This document shows, one piece after another, positions 45,386 to 55,744 of a stretch of 64,000 nucleotides of DNA. The notes under the pieces are model-generated. The model was not told where the DNA came from and did no database searches. It saw nothing but the letters and a program-made list of their open reading frames with translations. Where the stretch lies: assembly GCF_910592395.1 (NCBI RefSeq), contig NC_088323.1, positions 16,045,501 through 16,109,500 of the forward strand, given 5' to 3'. The position numbers and the translations under genes are program-made. Origin of the DNA: Lineus longissimus. Lineage: Eukaryota > Nemertea > Pilidiophora > Heteronemertea > Lineidae. Every line of letters starts with the position of its first letter. The first letter of the stretch is position 1.

Positions 45386-46345
45386 ACACATGTGTCCCAA
45401 TCAAATGCCCGCGTCATGTCGAGATAGCGATCGGGGAAGCCATCAGCTGCGCTCCCGCATCAAGTGGTCGATCAATGCTCATCGACATCAGATGACTCCA
45501 ATCAGCGCGGTTATTAAACTATCTGCAGCCAGAAACATCACCCAGAAATCGTGCAACTTGACACATACGTAAATGTTTCTATAAACCATGGCAAGTGGCC
45601 AAGATAGCGATTGGGGAAGCGATTTTCGCCCCTGCATCAAGTTGTCGACTAAAGCCCATCGACCACAGCTCGCTAGAATACCAGCGCAGTCATTGAACTA
45701 TCATCACCAAGTAATCGTGTAGTTTGAAACATGCGTTTCTAATCAAATGACCCAGTTTTGGCGAGATACCGATCACTGGGAAAAGTGCATCTGCTCAAGT
45801 GGTCGATCAAAGCCCATCGACCGCGGCTCGCTCAAACCAGCGCGATTATGAAGCCCAAACATTACCGAGGAATCGTGCTAGTTGTCTATGCGTACCTGAC
45901 CAAGTGGCCCACTTTTGGCGAGATACTGATCGGGGAAAGCGAACTCCGTCCCTACAAAAAGTGGTCACGTTAAGTCCATCGACCACAGCTCGCTCCAACA
46001 CCAGCTATCAGCGAGCGATAGATTTCTCAGGAGGCGGAAACTTGTTACTTTTCCATGTTGTCAGAATTCAAGTTTCTTATGATTTACGTGCTCAAGTTCT
46101 TGTTGAAGATGCCAAAGACAATATCGTTATGAATCAATCTGAACATTTGTAACCGGATTGAACAATAGTCACAGAGATCCAATATGTAGCTGCAAACGAA
46201 TGAGGAAATGCGAAAGTTGCCACATGCGCTGACCCCAATCAAGTGTCCGAGTCGTATCACGATACCGATCGAGAGAAGCGATCTGGGTATCGATTGATCG
46301 ATCAATGTCCATTGATCATAGCTCGCTACAAGCAAGCACTGGAAC
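45386..46345. repeat. Diverged tandem array, about 160-185-bp unit
   Basis: The motif sequence GAGATASCGATCGGGGAAGC, then CATCAAGTGGTCGATCAAAG, CCCATCGACC, ACAGCTCGCT, ACCAGCGCG and ACATCACC..AATCGTG recurs at about 45421, 45604, 45760, 45921 and 46260. Four units are contiguous. The fifth is separated by about 190 bp of unrelated sequence (46020-46210). The copies are old and decayed. Plus frames run through parts of it but are not conserved between units. Confidence 0.75.
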
Positions 46346-48467
46346 CAGACTGAGAAGCAAGTTATTTGTTTCTTTGGTACGACATAGTTTCTTCTTTTAG
46401 ATATCAGTTCATTTAAAAAACAACAAATCGACGAACGAGAAGCTATGGCTAACACGTAACCTATATGTGTATGATAGAAATCATTTCCAACTAGACATAC
46501 ATCTCAAACGAGCAAATTCGAAAACATGTTCCTGTTGTGTGGGCTTTGATTGGAGAATGTACATTTGAATGGAAAATGACATCAAAATTGAGCCCGGTGG
46601 AGCTGGCCAAAATCCAGAGGAGGCAACTTGTAACGAACCGCACTCTAGACCACAGAAGTTGATGAGGCAACTGGTTGTCCGCTTAAGTCAGGAATAGGAT
46701 ATCAATATGTCTGCCCTGCGAATACATCGTTGAAAATCAATCTTATAAGTCAATAGGGTTTGTATTCATTCGGTATTTCATGTTGCCAAGTTCGTTAGAA
46801 TCGTAGGCCATACGGGACGTGCCACATTTGGTCCGATCCGCACTCGGCAGTAGCGCTCGCAGTGTCAAAAAAATCACGTTTTCCGGTTCAAGAAACTTTG
46901 CACACGTGATGACACAGCCTCGTCTCAAGTCATTGCACTTCCGGAGCGATCGACCACGCAAATATCACGAGATCTCGCTGGGAGGCGCGTGGTGTTACTA
47001 GGCTGGTGATGACAAATCGAGTAGAGAATGTCGTCAGTGACGGATGACCTTTATTTCGTCACGTGCGCTGTCGCCGTGCCCTGAACGAATGTGACAAGTC
47101 CCGTAGAGACTGCCAGCGATCATCTCTCAACATCTTCATGTACTCATTCCCAGCGTTGAGTTGTCAAGACTGCTTATTATGCTTGCTGCGTGCGTCATCG
47201 TGTGAATCCATGGAACATATTACCGTTTATTGACATTTATTGGTGACACGCCGAGAAAGACTTAAGTCTACCAAACTTTCTAATGTATGTGAGGATGCGC
47301 CGAATGCAAACAGATGGGATGCATTCCGGCTGTATGGTGTATTACCAGAGTCTTTCTATACAAGACTCTGGTATTACTAAGCAGTAGATGACCTATTACT
47401 GACCAGGGCAGGCTGATCAGACAAAAGCTCCTTCATCACAAGGCGAGCAGAAAGGACACCGTGTATAAGTATTTCGTCAGTAAACTGACTTATGAAAGTC
47501 GCTCTGATGGTGGCAGCTAATCGCCCAAATTTTCGTTTCTAAAGATTTTATATGATCGTCGCACTGGGTTATTTGAAGACGCAACATACTTTAACTAACT
47601 AGACTACTGATTTCTCCGGCCTTTGCTTAAAGTGCTCGGTCACGGTTCACTGGCGCTTCTTCCGTTTGATCCTTTTCCACGAAGCGCACTGGGGCGTTGA
47701 GCCATTTCATGGAATCTGGGAGCTTCATCGATCCGTTCAGTTTAGTTCGGAATCATAATGTCTCATTCGATCTTAAGTTGCTGCATGAACGTTCTGACCG
47801 ATACATGTTCGTGTATGGCTGCGAGTATATAATGTTCAAGTGAAAAACGTGAAAGTCGTGAAAACGAACAAGCCATTTCCAAAGAGCGGGCTACATACGA
47901 TTCTTGAGGTCACTTTTTACCCTCACGTGTTGTTTTCAAGCCGAAGTAAAACATGACAACTGGCAATGTATATCATTTTTAATAAAAGCTCATAGGCCAG
48001 AGATTAAAAGTTCTCAACTCTGCCCTATGAGGTCAGATCTAAGCAGAGCTTTGTGAGAGTGAATTGCGCAAGAAATTTACAACAGTAGTCCCGAAAATCT
48101 TCAATCTACATCTATTTTTCTTAGCAAAGAACGAAAAAGAATGATTCAAGAGAAAGTCATGTAACCTTTAAACTACAAAAGGTGCTCTTCAACACCCTGT
48201 AGCGTCATTCAAAATTAACATGCCTCAGTGTTGCAGGCAATTGAACTGAAAACCCTCCCACACATTAAATATCAATCGTGATGAGACTAATTTGAACCAA
48301 AACGTTTGGGTTCACAGGCATTTCATAAGCGAAGTGGGTGTGGAATATGTACCGGGTAATAATCAAACGACTGTGGGTGGTATCTCTCATTAACCAAGTA
48401 CATACTCTTAGATGTAGTGAGATGGGCTTCCGTCAATAAGGAAATCAATTCAAATCGAAATAGAAGT
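46346..48467. other. No gene seen; one hairpin
   Basis: A 12-bp perfect hairpin TACCAGAGTCTT/AAGACTCTGGTA lies at 47343-47373 with a 7-nt loop. Open frames stay at or below 72 codons, with no domain. Confidence 0.4.
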
Positions 48468-48832
48468 TCGTATTATTATTTGCGCATGCCAGGTATGGCC
48501 TATCAACCTCCAGAATGTTCTTTAGTGGGGGTCGATGTTATCAACATTCGCCCAGCTCACCCATCGATAAGACAGTCGAACAATGGGAATTTAGGCCAAG
48601 GTGCGAGCGGGCTTTGTTTAAAGACAATAGACCGTGTATTGGGGCGAGGCCTGAATTCTTTTAGCTGCGATGGGATGGGTGCGAGCGGGCTTTGTTTAAA
48701 GACAATATACCGTGTATTGGGCGAGGACAGAATTCTTTTAGCTGCGATGGGATTTTAGGCCAAAGTGCGAGCAGGCTGTATTGGGCGAGGCCTGAATTCT
48801 TTTAAATGCGAGGTAATGGGAAAAAACGTAAT
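48468..48832 (+). mobile_element. Fam1 copy 17, three core modules
   Basis: It has left end TCGTATTATTATTTGCGC and a degraded hairpin. Modules start at GCGAGCGGG 48603, 48681 and GCGAGCAGG 48767 (spacings 78 and 86), and the right end GGGAAAAAACGTAAT is well preserved. Module junctions read GCTGCGATGGGATGGGTGCG and GCTGCGATGGGATTTTAGGC. The third module has an internal deletion of the TTTGTTTAAAGACAA part. Confidence 0.9.
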
Positions 48833-48875
48833 GAATGATAATGCCAGTAGTACCGATAATAATTTAATAGTCCCA

Positions 48876-48931
48876 TTTACACGGTGCGGATTAAATCCGG
48901 ATCGAGACCGGTTCAACACGCACCGTGTAAA
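48876..48931. mobile_element. Fam5 miniature palindromic element
   Basis: The 13-bp perfect terminal inverted repeat TTTACACGGTGCG / CGCACCGTGTAAA encloses only 30 bp (GATTAAATCCGGATCGAGAC and CGGTTCAACA). It shares the TTTACACGG terminus with 52059-52173. It lies 43 bp from Fam1 copy 17. Confidence 0.75.
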
Positions 48932-49104
48932 AAAGGCCTAGAGATAAAACCTCCAGCCAGGTCAGTCCCGATAATATCCGGTGATAGGGAGGGAGATTGT
49001 CTTCTGTAGCGTAGGTTTTCGCCTACTTACATAACAGTCGCCTAATATCGTTTGTAGAGCTAATAATGTCAAAGCTGATGCTCAGCTCTCAACTTACTGA
49101 ATTA

Positions 49105-49277
49105 CAGGGGAACCTCCCTTAGCGGACACCCCATTATTAAGGACACCCTATCTATCAAGTACACTAGTTTTGGTCCCGAATCAGTTGTTTCCAATGAATT
49201 TGACCTCTTGAATCAGGACACCTCTCTATTAAGGATACTAATCGCAAGTCCCGGGGTGTCCGTATTAGAGAGGTACT
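49105..49277. mobile_element. Fam4 element
   Basis: The left end GGGGAACCTCCCTTAGCGGA (then CACC) and right end GGTGTCCGTATTAGAGAGGT are imperfect inverted repeats. Interior blocks TTTGACCTCTTGAATCAGGA and CACCTCTCTATTAAGGA match 7681-7851. Non-autonomous. Superfamily not assigned. Confidence 0.7.
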
Positions 49278-49581
49278 ACAATATGCCGTAGTATTGAAGG
49301 AATACCATCTCAACCTTAGAGCGTTAAGTAATCCTATACCTCGCCTATGGCAGTTCCACTCCAAGCGACGCGTTAATTGAAATTCCGGACATAGCAAATA
49401 TCCTAAGGGCGGTAATTTCGTCGTTAGTATTATTTATTTTGCTAAGTAGAGCCATTGGTCAATAGCCATGAATGAAAGGCTGAGTGAAATGAATAACTTC
49501 TCTAAACATTCCCTAATATCCGCACAGGGAGTATGAATCACTTCATCAGTGCGGTAAAATTATGTTCGCGTTGATAGCATC
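49278..49581. other. No gene seen
   Basis: About 300 bp of unique sequence. Nothing recognised. Confidence 0.45.
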
Positions 49582-50006
49582 ATTACGTCTATTTTCTTCC
49601 ATTACCTAGCTGCTAAACGAATTCAGGCCTAACTTTTATTTATTTATTTATTGTAAAAAACCTCCAAATAAGGAGCAGACAACACAAATATGCAATAAAA
49701 ATCATACACAGAGAACGAATAAAAAAAATTTAAAAAATACACGGTATATTGTCTTTAAACAAAGCCCGCTCGCACCTCGACCTAAATTCTGAACAAATGT
49801 TTTTCGCCCATATAATTGCCTCCCAGTCAAAAGAATTCCGGCCTAGCCCAATACACGGTTAATTGTCTAAAGAAGCACGCTCGCACCTCGGCCAAACCTA
49901 CCATTGCTGTCTTATTAAAGGATATAAGGGCAAATCTTGATATCATCGACCCCCACGACACAGTTTTCTTTGGGGTCAATTGACCTAAACCAGCAAATAA
50001 CGTGAT
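49582..50006 (-). mobile_element. Fam1 copy 18, two modules, with nested insertion
   Basis: Minus-oriented. It has left end ATTACGTCTATTTTC, CTAGCTGCTAAACGAATTCA and core arm GGCCTAAC. A 104-bp insertion follows, then ACACGGTATATTGTC and GCCCGCTCGCACC, an internal terminal-repeat block (AAATGTTTTTCGCCC) and a second module (GAATTCCGGCCTAGCC). The hairpin is ACCCCCACGACACAG/TTTCTTTGGGGTC and the right end AGCAAATAACGTGAT. Module spacing is about 112 bp. Confidence 0.9.
49634..49737 (-). mobile_element. LINE/SINE 3' end nested in Fam1
   Basis: On the minus strand it has an A/T-rich start, then CTCCTTATTTGGAG (short hairpin) and a TTTTTTACAATAAATAAATA tail. It has the same design as 44095-44170, though the sequence differs. 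It replaces AGCCCAAT in the Fam1 core, so it was inserted after that Fam1 copy had settled and duplicated its module. Confidence 0.65.
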
Positions 50007-50500
50007 CATGTTTATGTTCATGTACATAGAAGTTTACTTTCACTTCAAAAACCAGCCATTGCATTGCTGGCTTGAAAGTAAACCTTTTTATATTTCTAGC
50101 ATGATGTAAATCTCGGGCACCCTGAAAGAGGCAAGGCAGGGCATCCGGGGACATAAAACACACAAAATAAAACCCGGCGAACATAGGTACCCAACCCTTC
50201 CCGGTTTCATGAAAAAAATGTGCATACTCTTCTCAAATGCGTCATAATAAAACATCCCATTTTTGCCTGGTCTGCTCTAGTCAGTGCCTGGAGGAGCATC
50301 GACAGTAACATCTGGTTACAGAGTGACATGTTTTATGCCCATAAAGTACTGCCTCGTGGTCGTTTGGTTGTCAGTGCTTAAATAACAAATCATATTATGA
50401 TGGTGATACCGATAATTTCTTCGGCCTTTGCAGTAATCACAAAAGCTAAAACGGGTGTATAAGAAAAATTAGCTAGTTTAGCATTAGCCACTGCTCAGCA
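50007..50500. other. No gene seen; imperfect hairpin at 50028-50083
   Basis: GTTTACTTTCA (50028) and TGAAAGTAAAC (about 50073), with inner CCAGC/GCTGG, form an interrupted hairpin. Nothing else recognised. Confidence 0.4.
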
Positions 50501-50637
50501 GGCCTAGCCAAATACACGGTCTATTGTCTTTAAACAAAGCCCGCTCGCACCTAGGCCTAAATTCCCATTATTCAAGAGACTGTCTTTTCAAAAGGTTATC
50601 AAGGCAAATTCGATAACATCGACCATCACGAAACAAC
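50501..50637 (-). mobile_element. Fam1 copy 19, truncated
   Basis: It starts abruptly at GGCCTAGCCAAATACACGGT and has a well-preserved core (GTCTTTAAACAAAGCCCGCT, CGCACCTAGG). It ends in the hairpin's first half (GACCATCACGAAACAACG). Both ends are missing. Confidence 0.85.
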
Positions 50638-50897
50638 GTATGGAATGTACTTTACATTTGATAATTCCACTTCATAACATGAAACATCTTATGCGCCATT
50701 TCTTGTGATTTCCGTTTCTTTCAACCTTCCTGGCCACAAAGCCATAGCTAATCCCCCGCGTAATCTAATTAGTAACAACATTAGCGAGCAATTGTTGTAC
50801 AATTGGCGGCTAATTTCCCGGACATGGCTCATTAGCTGTTGGAATGTACGCCAGGACCTGAGGCCACACACGGCATACTTGACGGCAAATACCAATG
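50638..50897. other. No gene; TAAT-motif-rich stretch
   Basis: 50740-50840 contains GCTAATCCCC, TAATCTAATTAGTAAC, ACATTAGCGAGCAATTG, GGCTAATTT and GCTCATTAGC, a dense set of homeodomain-type sites. Frames are open on both strands (67 and 68 codons), so neither supports a gene. It is a candidate conserved non-coding element. Confidence 0.3.
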
Positions 50898-51290
50898 CTT
50901 CGAGATAGGTATGATGTGAGCGGATATCCTCGACCAGATACTTTTACGAAATAATAACCACGGAACTGTATCATTATTTTACTGATAGGAAAAGCTGAAA
51001 CGACTTTTCCCGTTGACTCATTGAGAAGAAATGTCTATTCTAAAGCCATTCATAATGTTACTTGCTTTCTTTTGGAAAAGCGCTGCATAAGCTTTGAGGC
51101 GGAAGCGACATGGCAATTTATGCTCCGAGTATATGTATGATGTGAGCGGATGTCCTTATACGAGATAGTGTCAGAATTTGTAACCAGGGAACTGTGTATG
51201 ACTTAGTTACGGAAGGAAAAATCTGCAATGACCTTTTCGCTTACTTATTGAGAAGAAATGTTCTCAAACCATTCATAATGACACAGACGA
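50898..51290. repeat. 225-bp tandem duplication, diverged
   Basis: GTATGATGTGAGCGGATATC (50910) and GTATGATGTGAGCGGATGTC (51135), GGAACTGT, and GAGAAGAAATGT followed by CCATTCATAATG recur with a 225-bp offset. The flanks diverge. An old local duplication with no coding content. Confidence 0.75.
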
Positions 51291-52058
51291 ACTGGCCCAA
51301 CTACCATCAGCAAACGTTGGCAGTACACAAAGCTTAAAAGGAAACCTTCAATCATTTGTTCTTCTCAAGAACGACCACTGCAGAGGGGAACAAATCTCGG
51401 CAAGGCTTATTTGGGACATGGACCTCATTCTCAGCCTCTGTGTCGCAGTGCCAATAACACCAGACTTCATCCAGCGCTATTACTACACTAGCAGTGGTCT
51501 AGCGCAGTGGGTAAGAGTGTTTTCTTCTCGTTGTCCAACTGTTTCTGGCGGGAACACACAGGCAACGTACTCAGAGACCATCGACACTAGGCCAGAACGG
51601 ATTCTTCTTTGCAGCCTGGTCGCAATGTCACTATATAACCATACGGTTTATACAGCCTCATCGATACAAGAGTGGTAGCTTGCTGTGAAGGCTAAATGTA
51701 GCGGAAAGAGCTCATTACTGCAATGAAATTAAGCGTGTTCAGACCATTTTCCTGTCTATACTGTTAACTCAATTAGACCGTGGGGAGGCTTGGTTAGTCG
51801 ATGTTGGGGAGTGTTGAGGAGTCATTAAGAAATGATCGAAATTTACGCTTAGAAACATCTATACGCATGCATGCCAGATACATTTTATACCTTCGGAGGT
51901 CAAGGCGTGCTCATACCCAAGTCAACAGGTCGATTTCGGTGGATGATCTATTGACAATATCCTCATATTAGAAGACACAGTTTTGTTACAGCACTTCGAT
52001 GTCGCCAAAATGGATAGGGACGTTCTGATGGCACATGCGTGTGGTGATCATGATGTTC
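51291..52058. other. No gene seen; weak tRNA-like segment at 51497
   Basis: 51497-51560 begins AGTGGTCTAGCGCAGTGGGT (A-box-like), but the B box is not convincing. Otherwise unique sequence. Confidence 0.4.
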
Positions 52059-52173
52059 GGACTGTTTACACGGGAACCAACCGCGAATCGATCCGGATCT
52101 AGTACGGTCAGCCGTGTAAGCGCGCACGAATGTAATCTGGTCTGGTCTGGTTTGATGACCGTGTAAACGGTCC
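52059..52173. mobile_element. Fam5 element, 115 bp
   Basis: The ends GGACTGTTTACACGG and CCGTGTAAACGGTCC are 15-bp inverted repeats with one mismatch. The interior contains TCTGGTCTGGTCTGG (a short tandem) and GATCCGGATC, the latter shared in type with 48876-48931. Non-coding. Superfamily not assigned. Confidence 0.75.
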
Positions 52174-53780
52174 TAACGACCCATTAAAACGGGATATGGT
52201 GGTCTTAAAACTTTTCAAATGGTTTTATTATTTTTTCAATTGACTTCTTCCAAAATCGACGTATTCAAGAAACTTCGTATTATCAATCAAGACCTACCTC
52301 GGCTTACTTAAACTACATCACAATGGCTGCTTACCTGAAAATATACAAGTAGGATACGTATTAAAACACAGCATTTACCAATGACGGCAAATTCACACTA
52401 GAAGTCAAGACGACTTCCTCTCTCGCTCTAGCCAGCCTGCTAAGCCCGTGTCGTCTCATGCCTTCGTTATTGACAAATTCAAATTAAAAAAACAGACAAT
52501 TCATTAAGGAGGCGCTCGGCCTTTAAGGGAAATCGAATCTACTTCACATCTCACACTCACAGTTCATTAATTTTAAATCGGAATCATCGGTGCACTCTTG
52601 CCCGGCGAGAAGCTCAAGGCGCCTTGGCTGATCAACTCACAGTAAAACTGACTCGCAGCAATCGCCGATTTAATGAACGCATCCCGAGATCTGAGACAGG
52701 GCGGGATTCAATAATACTGAATTATAATGAGAGGAATCAGGGAAATCTTGCTTAGGATTGTCAGCCTATAAATAAAACACTGATTGCAATCGGCTGAACC
52801 ATCTTGCGATGTGTTTCAAGTGTTGTAAGACGGGGTCGTGTGACAGAATAAGGACGGATCACACCAGTCTTTGATGTATATTCATGCTAATATTAACACC
52901 TCTGACCTGATATCTCCTAAAATAACCAACCGATTTCAATGCGGTTTGCACAGGGCTGTCACAAAATGTTGTTATCCTATTGCACATTCAGAAGTAATAT
53001 ATGTATATATATACCTTCAGCTATAAATCTCTTCACCATCAGCGAACAATGAGGCAGGACTTTAAAGAAGGGGAACTTCATTTCTTTTGCACTGGTCATG
53101 ATCATAGGACAACAGGTCTTGCTTCCCACCGCCTTTCATTATCCGAGATAAATCACATTGAATGTCGATTCACCCAGGCCACGCAACTTTGAAACCTTGG
53201 GTAGCTGGCGAGGAAGCAATTTCTTTCTTCATCGGAGGAGGAAAATGGAACAACGACATAGTTCAATTCTGTTGACATCATCAATTCTGTTATTACGAGC
53301 TAAATATGGTATAGATCTAGCTTAATCCACTAAAACCACCAGATTTGTAGCTGAAATATGACGAATTATCATGAAAATCAAGCCTTCCTATAATCTTTTT
53401 ACGTCAACAGGTCACATTTGTTGCTGGCCAGTGGCTGTTGTAAAATACGTGTTTTTCCAAACTGGGGATTCCGAAATACTTAGTAGTTTCGTCGGCGAGC
53501 CCGCTGTCCGAGGTAACCAATTGGGTGCCACTGGCCTTATGACGTAGGCATGGCTAAAATGTAGCCCGTTATTGCTTTGTGAAAGAAACATGCATTTAAG
53601 TCAATAGGAATTAGTCGATCTCAGGATTAGCCCTAGGTCATCGTGTCTTTGAAGCAAGCTCGCTAGAAGCGGTAGGATGGATCGCTATCCACTCAGCGAC
53701 TCGCTATTGAAGAATCAGTAGCTCCTTGGACTCGGCTGCTGGTAAAACGATAGCGGATCCTTCACTTGGCAATCTATATA
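52174..53780. other. No gene seen
   Basis: A TATATGTATATATATA microsatellite lies at 52998-53013. A TAAT-rich stretch (GGGATTCAATAATACTGAAT, TATAATGAG) lies at 52700-52735. A weak minus-strand tRNA-Ser-like A box is at about 53680-53700. No gene. Confidence 0.4.
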
Positions 53781-54150
53781 TCTATATTTCCTGCGGCCAA
53801 TGGGGCGACCCTGTACAGTTGACTGGGTGGCACCATAGTTGTCTATCCTCTTGGAGGCAGAACAGATCTCATATCATTTTCCCGTCCATTCCTTTACATC
53901 ATTCAAAACACCTTGGTCGACCGCGTCTTCGGTGCCTTCCACTGTGTCCTGAAGGATGATGTTCGCAAGGGTCACCTTGGCTCTTGTCACGTGGCCAAAC
54001 CACATTAGCTTCCTCTTTTTAGCCACAGACAGCAAACTGCCGTGATTCCCGTGTGTTGAACAACCAGCTCTCTGACCTTGATGTTGGTGGTATGGGACGT
54101 GTTGTGAATGATTAGAAGTCTGTGGTAACAGATGAGTAATGACGTACATT
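53781..54150 (-). pseudogene. LINE reverse-transcriptase protein, C-terminal remnant
   Basis: On the minus strand the sequence encodes, in different frames, pieces of the conserved C-terminal end of a non-LTR retrotransposon polymerase. In order these are NIKVRELVVQHTGI (about 54045-54090), KKRKLMWFGHVTRA with LANIILQDTVEG (about 53950-54035), RRRGRPR (53911-53931), NDVKEWTG (about 53882-53905) and EDRQLWCHPVN (about 53820-53860), ending in a stop near 53781. At least three frame changes are needed, so the copy is dead. The WFGHVTR..ILQ..EG..RRGRPR..KEWTG order is typical of LINE proteins abundant in marine invertebrates (established knowledge). The catalytic RT palm with YxDD and the endonuclease are absent: a 5'-truncated insertion. 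Confidence 0.85.
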
Positions 54151-55211
54151 GATTATAAAGGTGTCATGAAAGTCCATACCTTACAACAGGTCAATTGGAA
54201 AAATAAATCCAGGTGTTCACTAGTCACGCCATCTTCTTGTTATCATCATTTGCCTGCAGAAGTGGCCATAAACTCAAAATGACACACATTTTTCAACACC
54301 TTGCTACAAAAATGACGACAGCACATTTCCGTGTGCTACATTTTTCCCATCATCTTCGTAAAGAATCTAGTTTATGACGGTGTGGTTATTTTTGGTCAAC
54401 GTTGTGTTGTACAAACGGTCTTAACCCTTTGAGTATGGCAATGTTTTAATACTCTGTATTTCTCATTCAGGCAATGTAAACTTTACTGTCCGAAAGCCAG
54501 CGAAATTGGTCGGCTGAATGTCGTGCAGTTACGGCTGAGGCGGAAATAGAATTTTATGGCTACAACCACCGCTTTTCGGTAGATCTTGCTATGATGATCC
54601 TGTTAAAGTACAGCTGTTTCCTAACACGATCATTCGCTGTTTCTCATTGTATTGAAAAGCAACTGATGCGTTGGCCTCTGAGCGTACATTTTCCGGAAAG
54701 GTAACAATATTCACGAAATAAAAATACTATAAAAATACGCAGTCAGACACTTGCATCAAAGTGCGTCAGCGCGGAACAGAACAGAGGAACTTCACAAAAG
54801 AAGACACATTTTCGATAGACAGCTTAACCTGTTGGCAGTCGATACGTGGGCGAATCATTCCAATACTCGCATTGACGTCAAGCAGTGTGAATGATCAGGT
54901 TCTTCCATTCACTGATAGGCCTATCTTTTAACTTGCTTGAAAAGTTGTGACAAAAAACTGAGAAGATACGTCAACTGGATGGAACGGACCATATGCAAAA
55001 AGTCAGAATATCACATTCACGCACGAACATTCATACGCTCTGAGTCCTCCTATTTAGTTTTTTACGCAGTTTGTGTTTATAGCATTTTAGTGGCTCAGCA
55101 AAAATAGACGTAAAGTGTTATCAACCAGTTGGAGCTACATGTAGACATCAATTTGGAGAATAACAGTTCTATAGTGCAGCCGAATTCGCTGAAGCATTGA
55201 ACCTTGGTGTA
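54151..55211. other. No gene seen
   Basis: Unique sequence. Nothing recognised. Confidence 0.45.
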
Positions 55212-55490
55212 CAGGATGGCAGGAGAGAGACCACAATGTGATCAGGATGGCAGGAGAGAGACCACAATGTGATCAGGATGGCAGGAGGGAGACCGCAATG
55301 TGATCAGGATGGCAGGAGAGAGACCGCAATGTGATCAGGATGGCAGGAGAGAGACCACAATGTGGTCAGGATGGCAGGAGAGAGACCACAATGTGGTCAG
55401 GATGGCAGGAGAGAGACCACAATGTGGTCAGGATGGCAGGAGAGAGACCACAATGTGATCAGGATGGCAGGAGAGAGACCGTAATGTGAA
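55212..55490. repeat. 31-bp minisatellite, 9 units
   Basis: The unit is CAGGATGGCAGGAGAGAGAC followed by CACAATGTGAT. Nine head-to-tail copies differ at only three or four positions (AGAGAGAC/AGGGAGAC, CACAATG/CGCAATG/GTAATG, GTGAT/GTGGT). Units 5-7 share the GTGGT variant, suggesting block duplication. There are no spacers, so it is not a CRISPR-like array. High identity implies recent expansion. Confidence 0.97.
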
Positions 55491-55504
55491 ACACAACCTA
55501 GGCT

Positions 55505-55744
55505 ACACTTGAAAAAAGCTTTTTGAGGTTTTTAAAAACAGTCAAGGGTTTTTCGGCCAACACAGGTATGCACCCAGGAGAGGATTCCCAGCGAATAGTG
55601 GAACTCTTAGAAGTTTTTTAGAATCTCAAAACCCTTCAAGGGTTGTTCGTTTTGCTGAAAAAACCTTCGTGGTGCATATTTGTGTTCGGCGAAAAAGCGT
55701 TAACGGTTTTTCAAAAGCTCAAAAAAACTTTTTTTCTAAGAGTG
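55505..55744. mobile_element. Long-TIR foldback MITE, 240 bp
   Basis: The left end CACTTGAAAAAAGCTTTTTG and the inverted right end CACTCTTAGAAAAAAAGTTT begin inverted repeats. They extend about 75 bp inward, to GGTATGCACC on the left and GGTGCATATTTGTG on the right. TA or TAT flanks are present, but the target duplication is unclear. The middle (about 90 bp) has an extra AACCCTTCAAGGGTT palindrome. The whole element can fold into one long hairpin. No coding capacity and no second copy in the window. Confidence 0.85.

Noticed and set aside
45268-46152. Plus frames of 75-117 codons with partly repeated peptides
   Set aside because: They follow the decayed 160-185-bp tandem array. The frame changes from unit to unit, so coding is not conserved.
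50640-50680. A miRNA-1-like sequence (GGAATGTACTTTACATTTG)
   Set aside because: Only partial similarity to the miR-1 seed region and no suitable precursor hairpin.
55212-55490. CRISPR-like appearance of regular 31-bp direct repeats
   Set aside because: There are no spacers between units, the DNA is animal-like, and no cas-type genes are present. It is a minisatellite.
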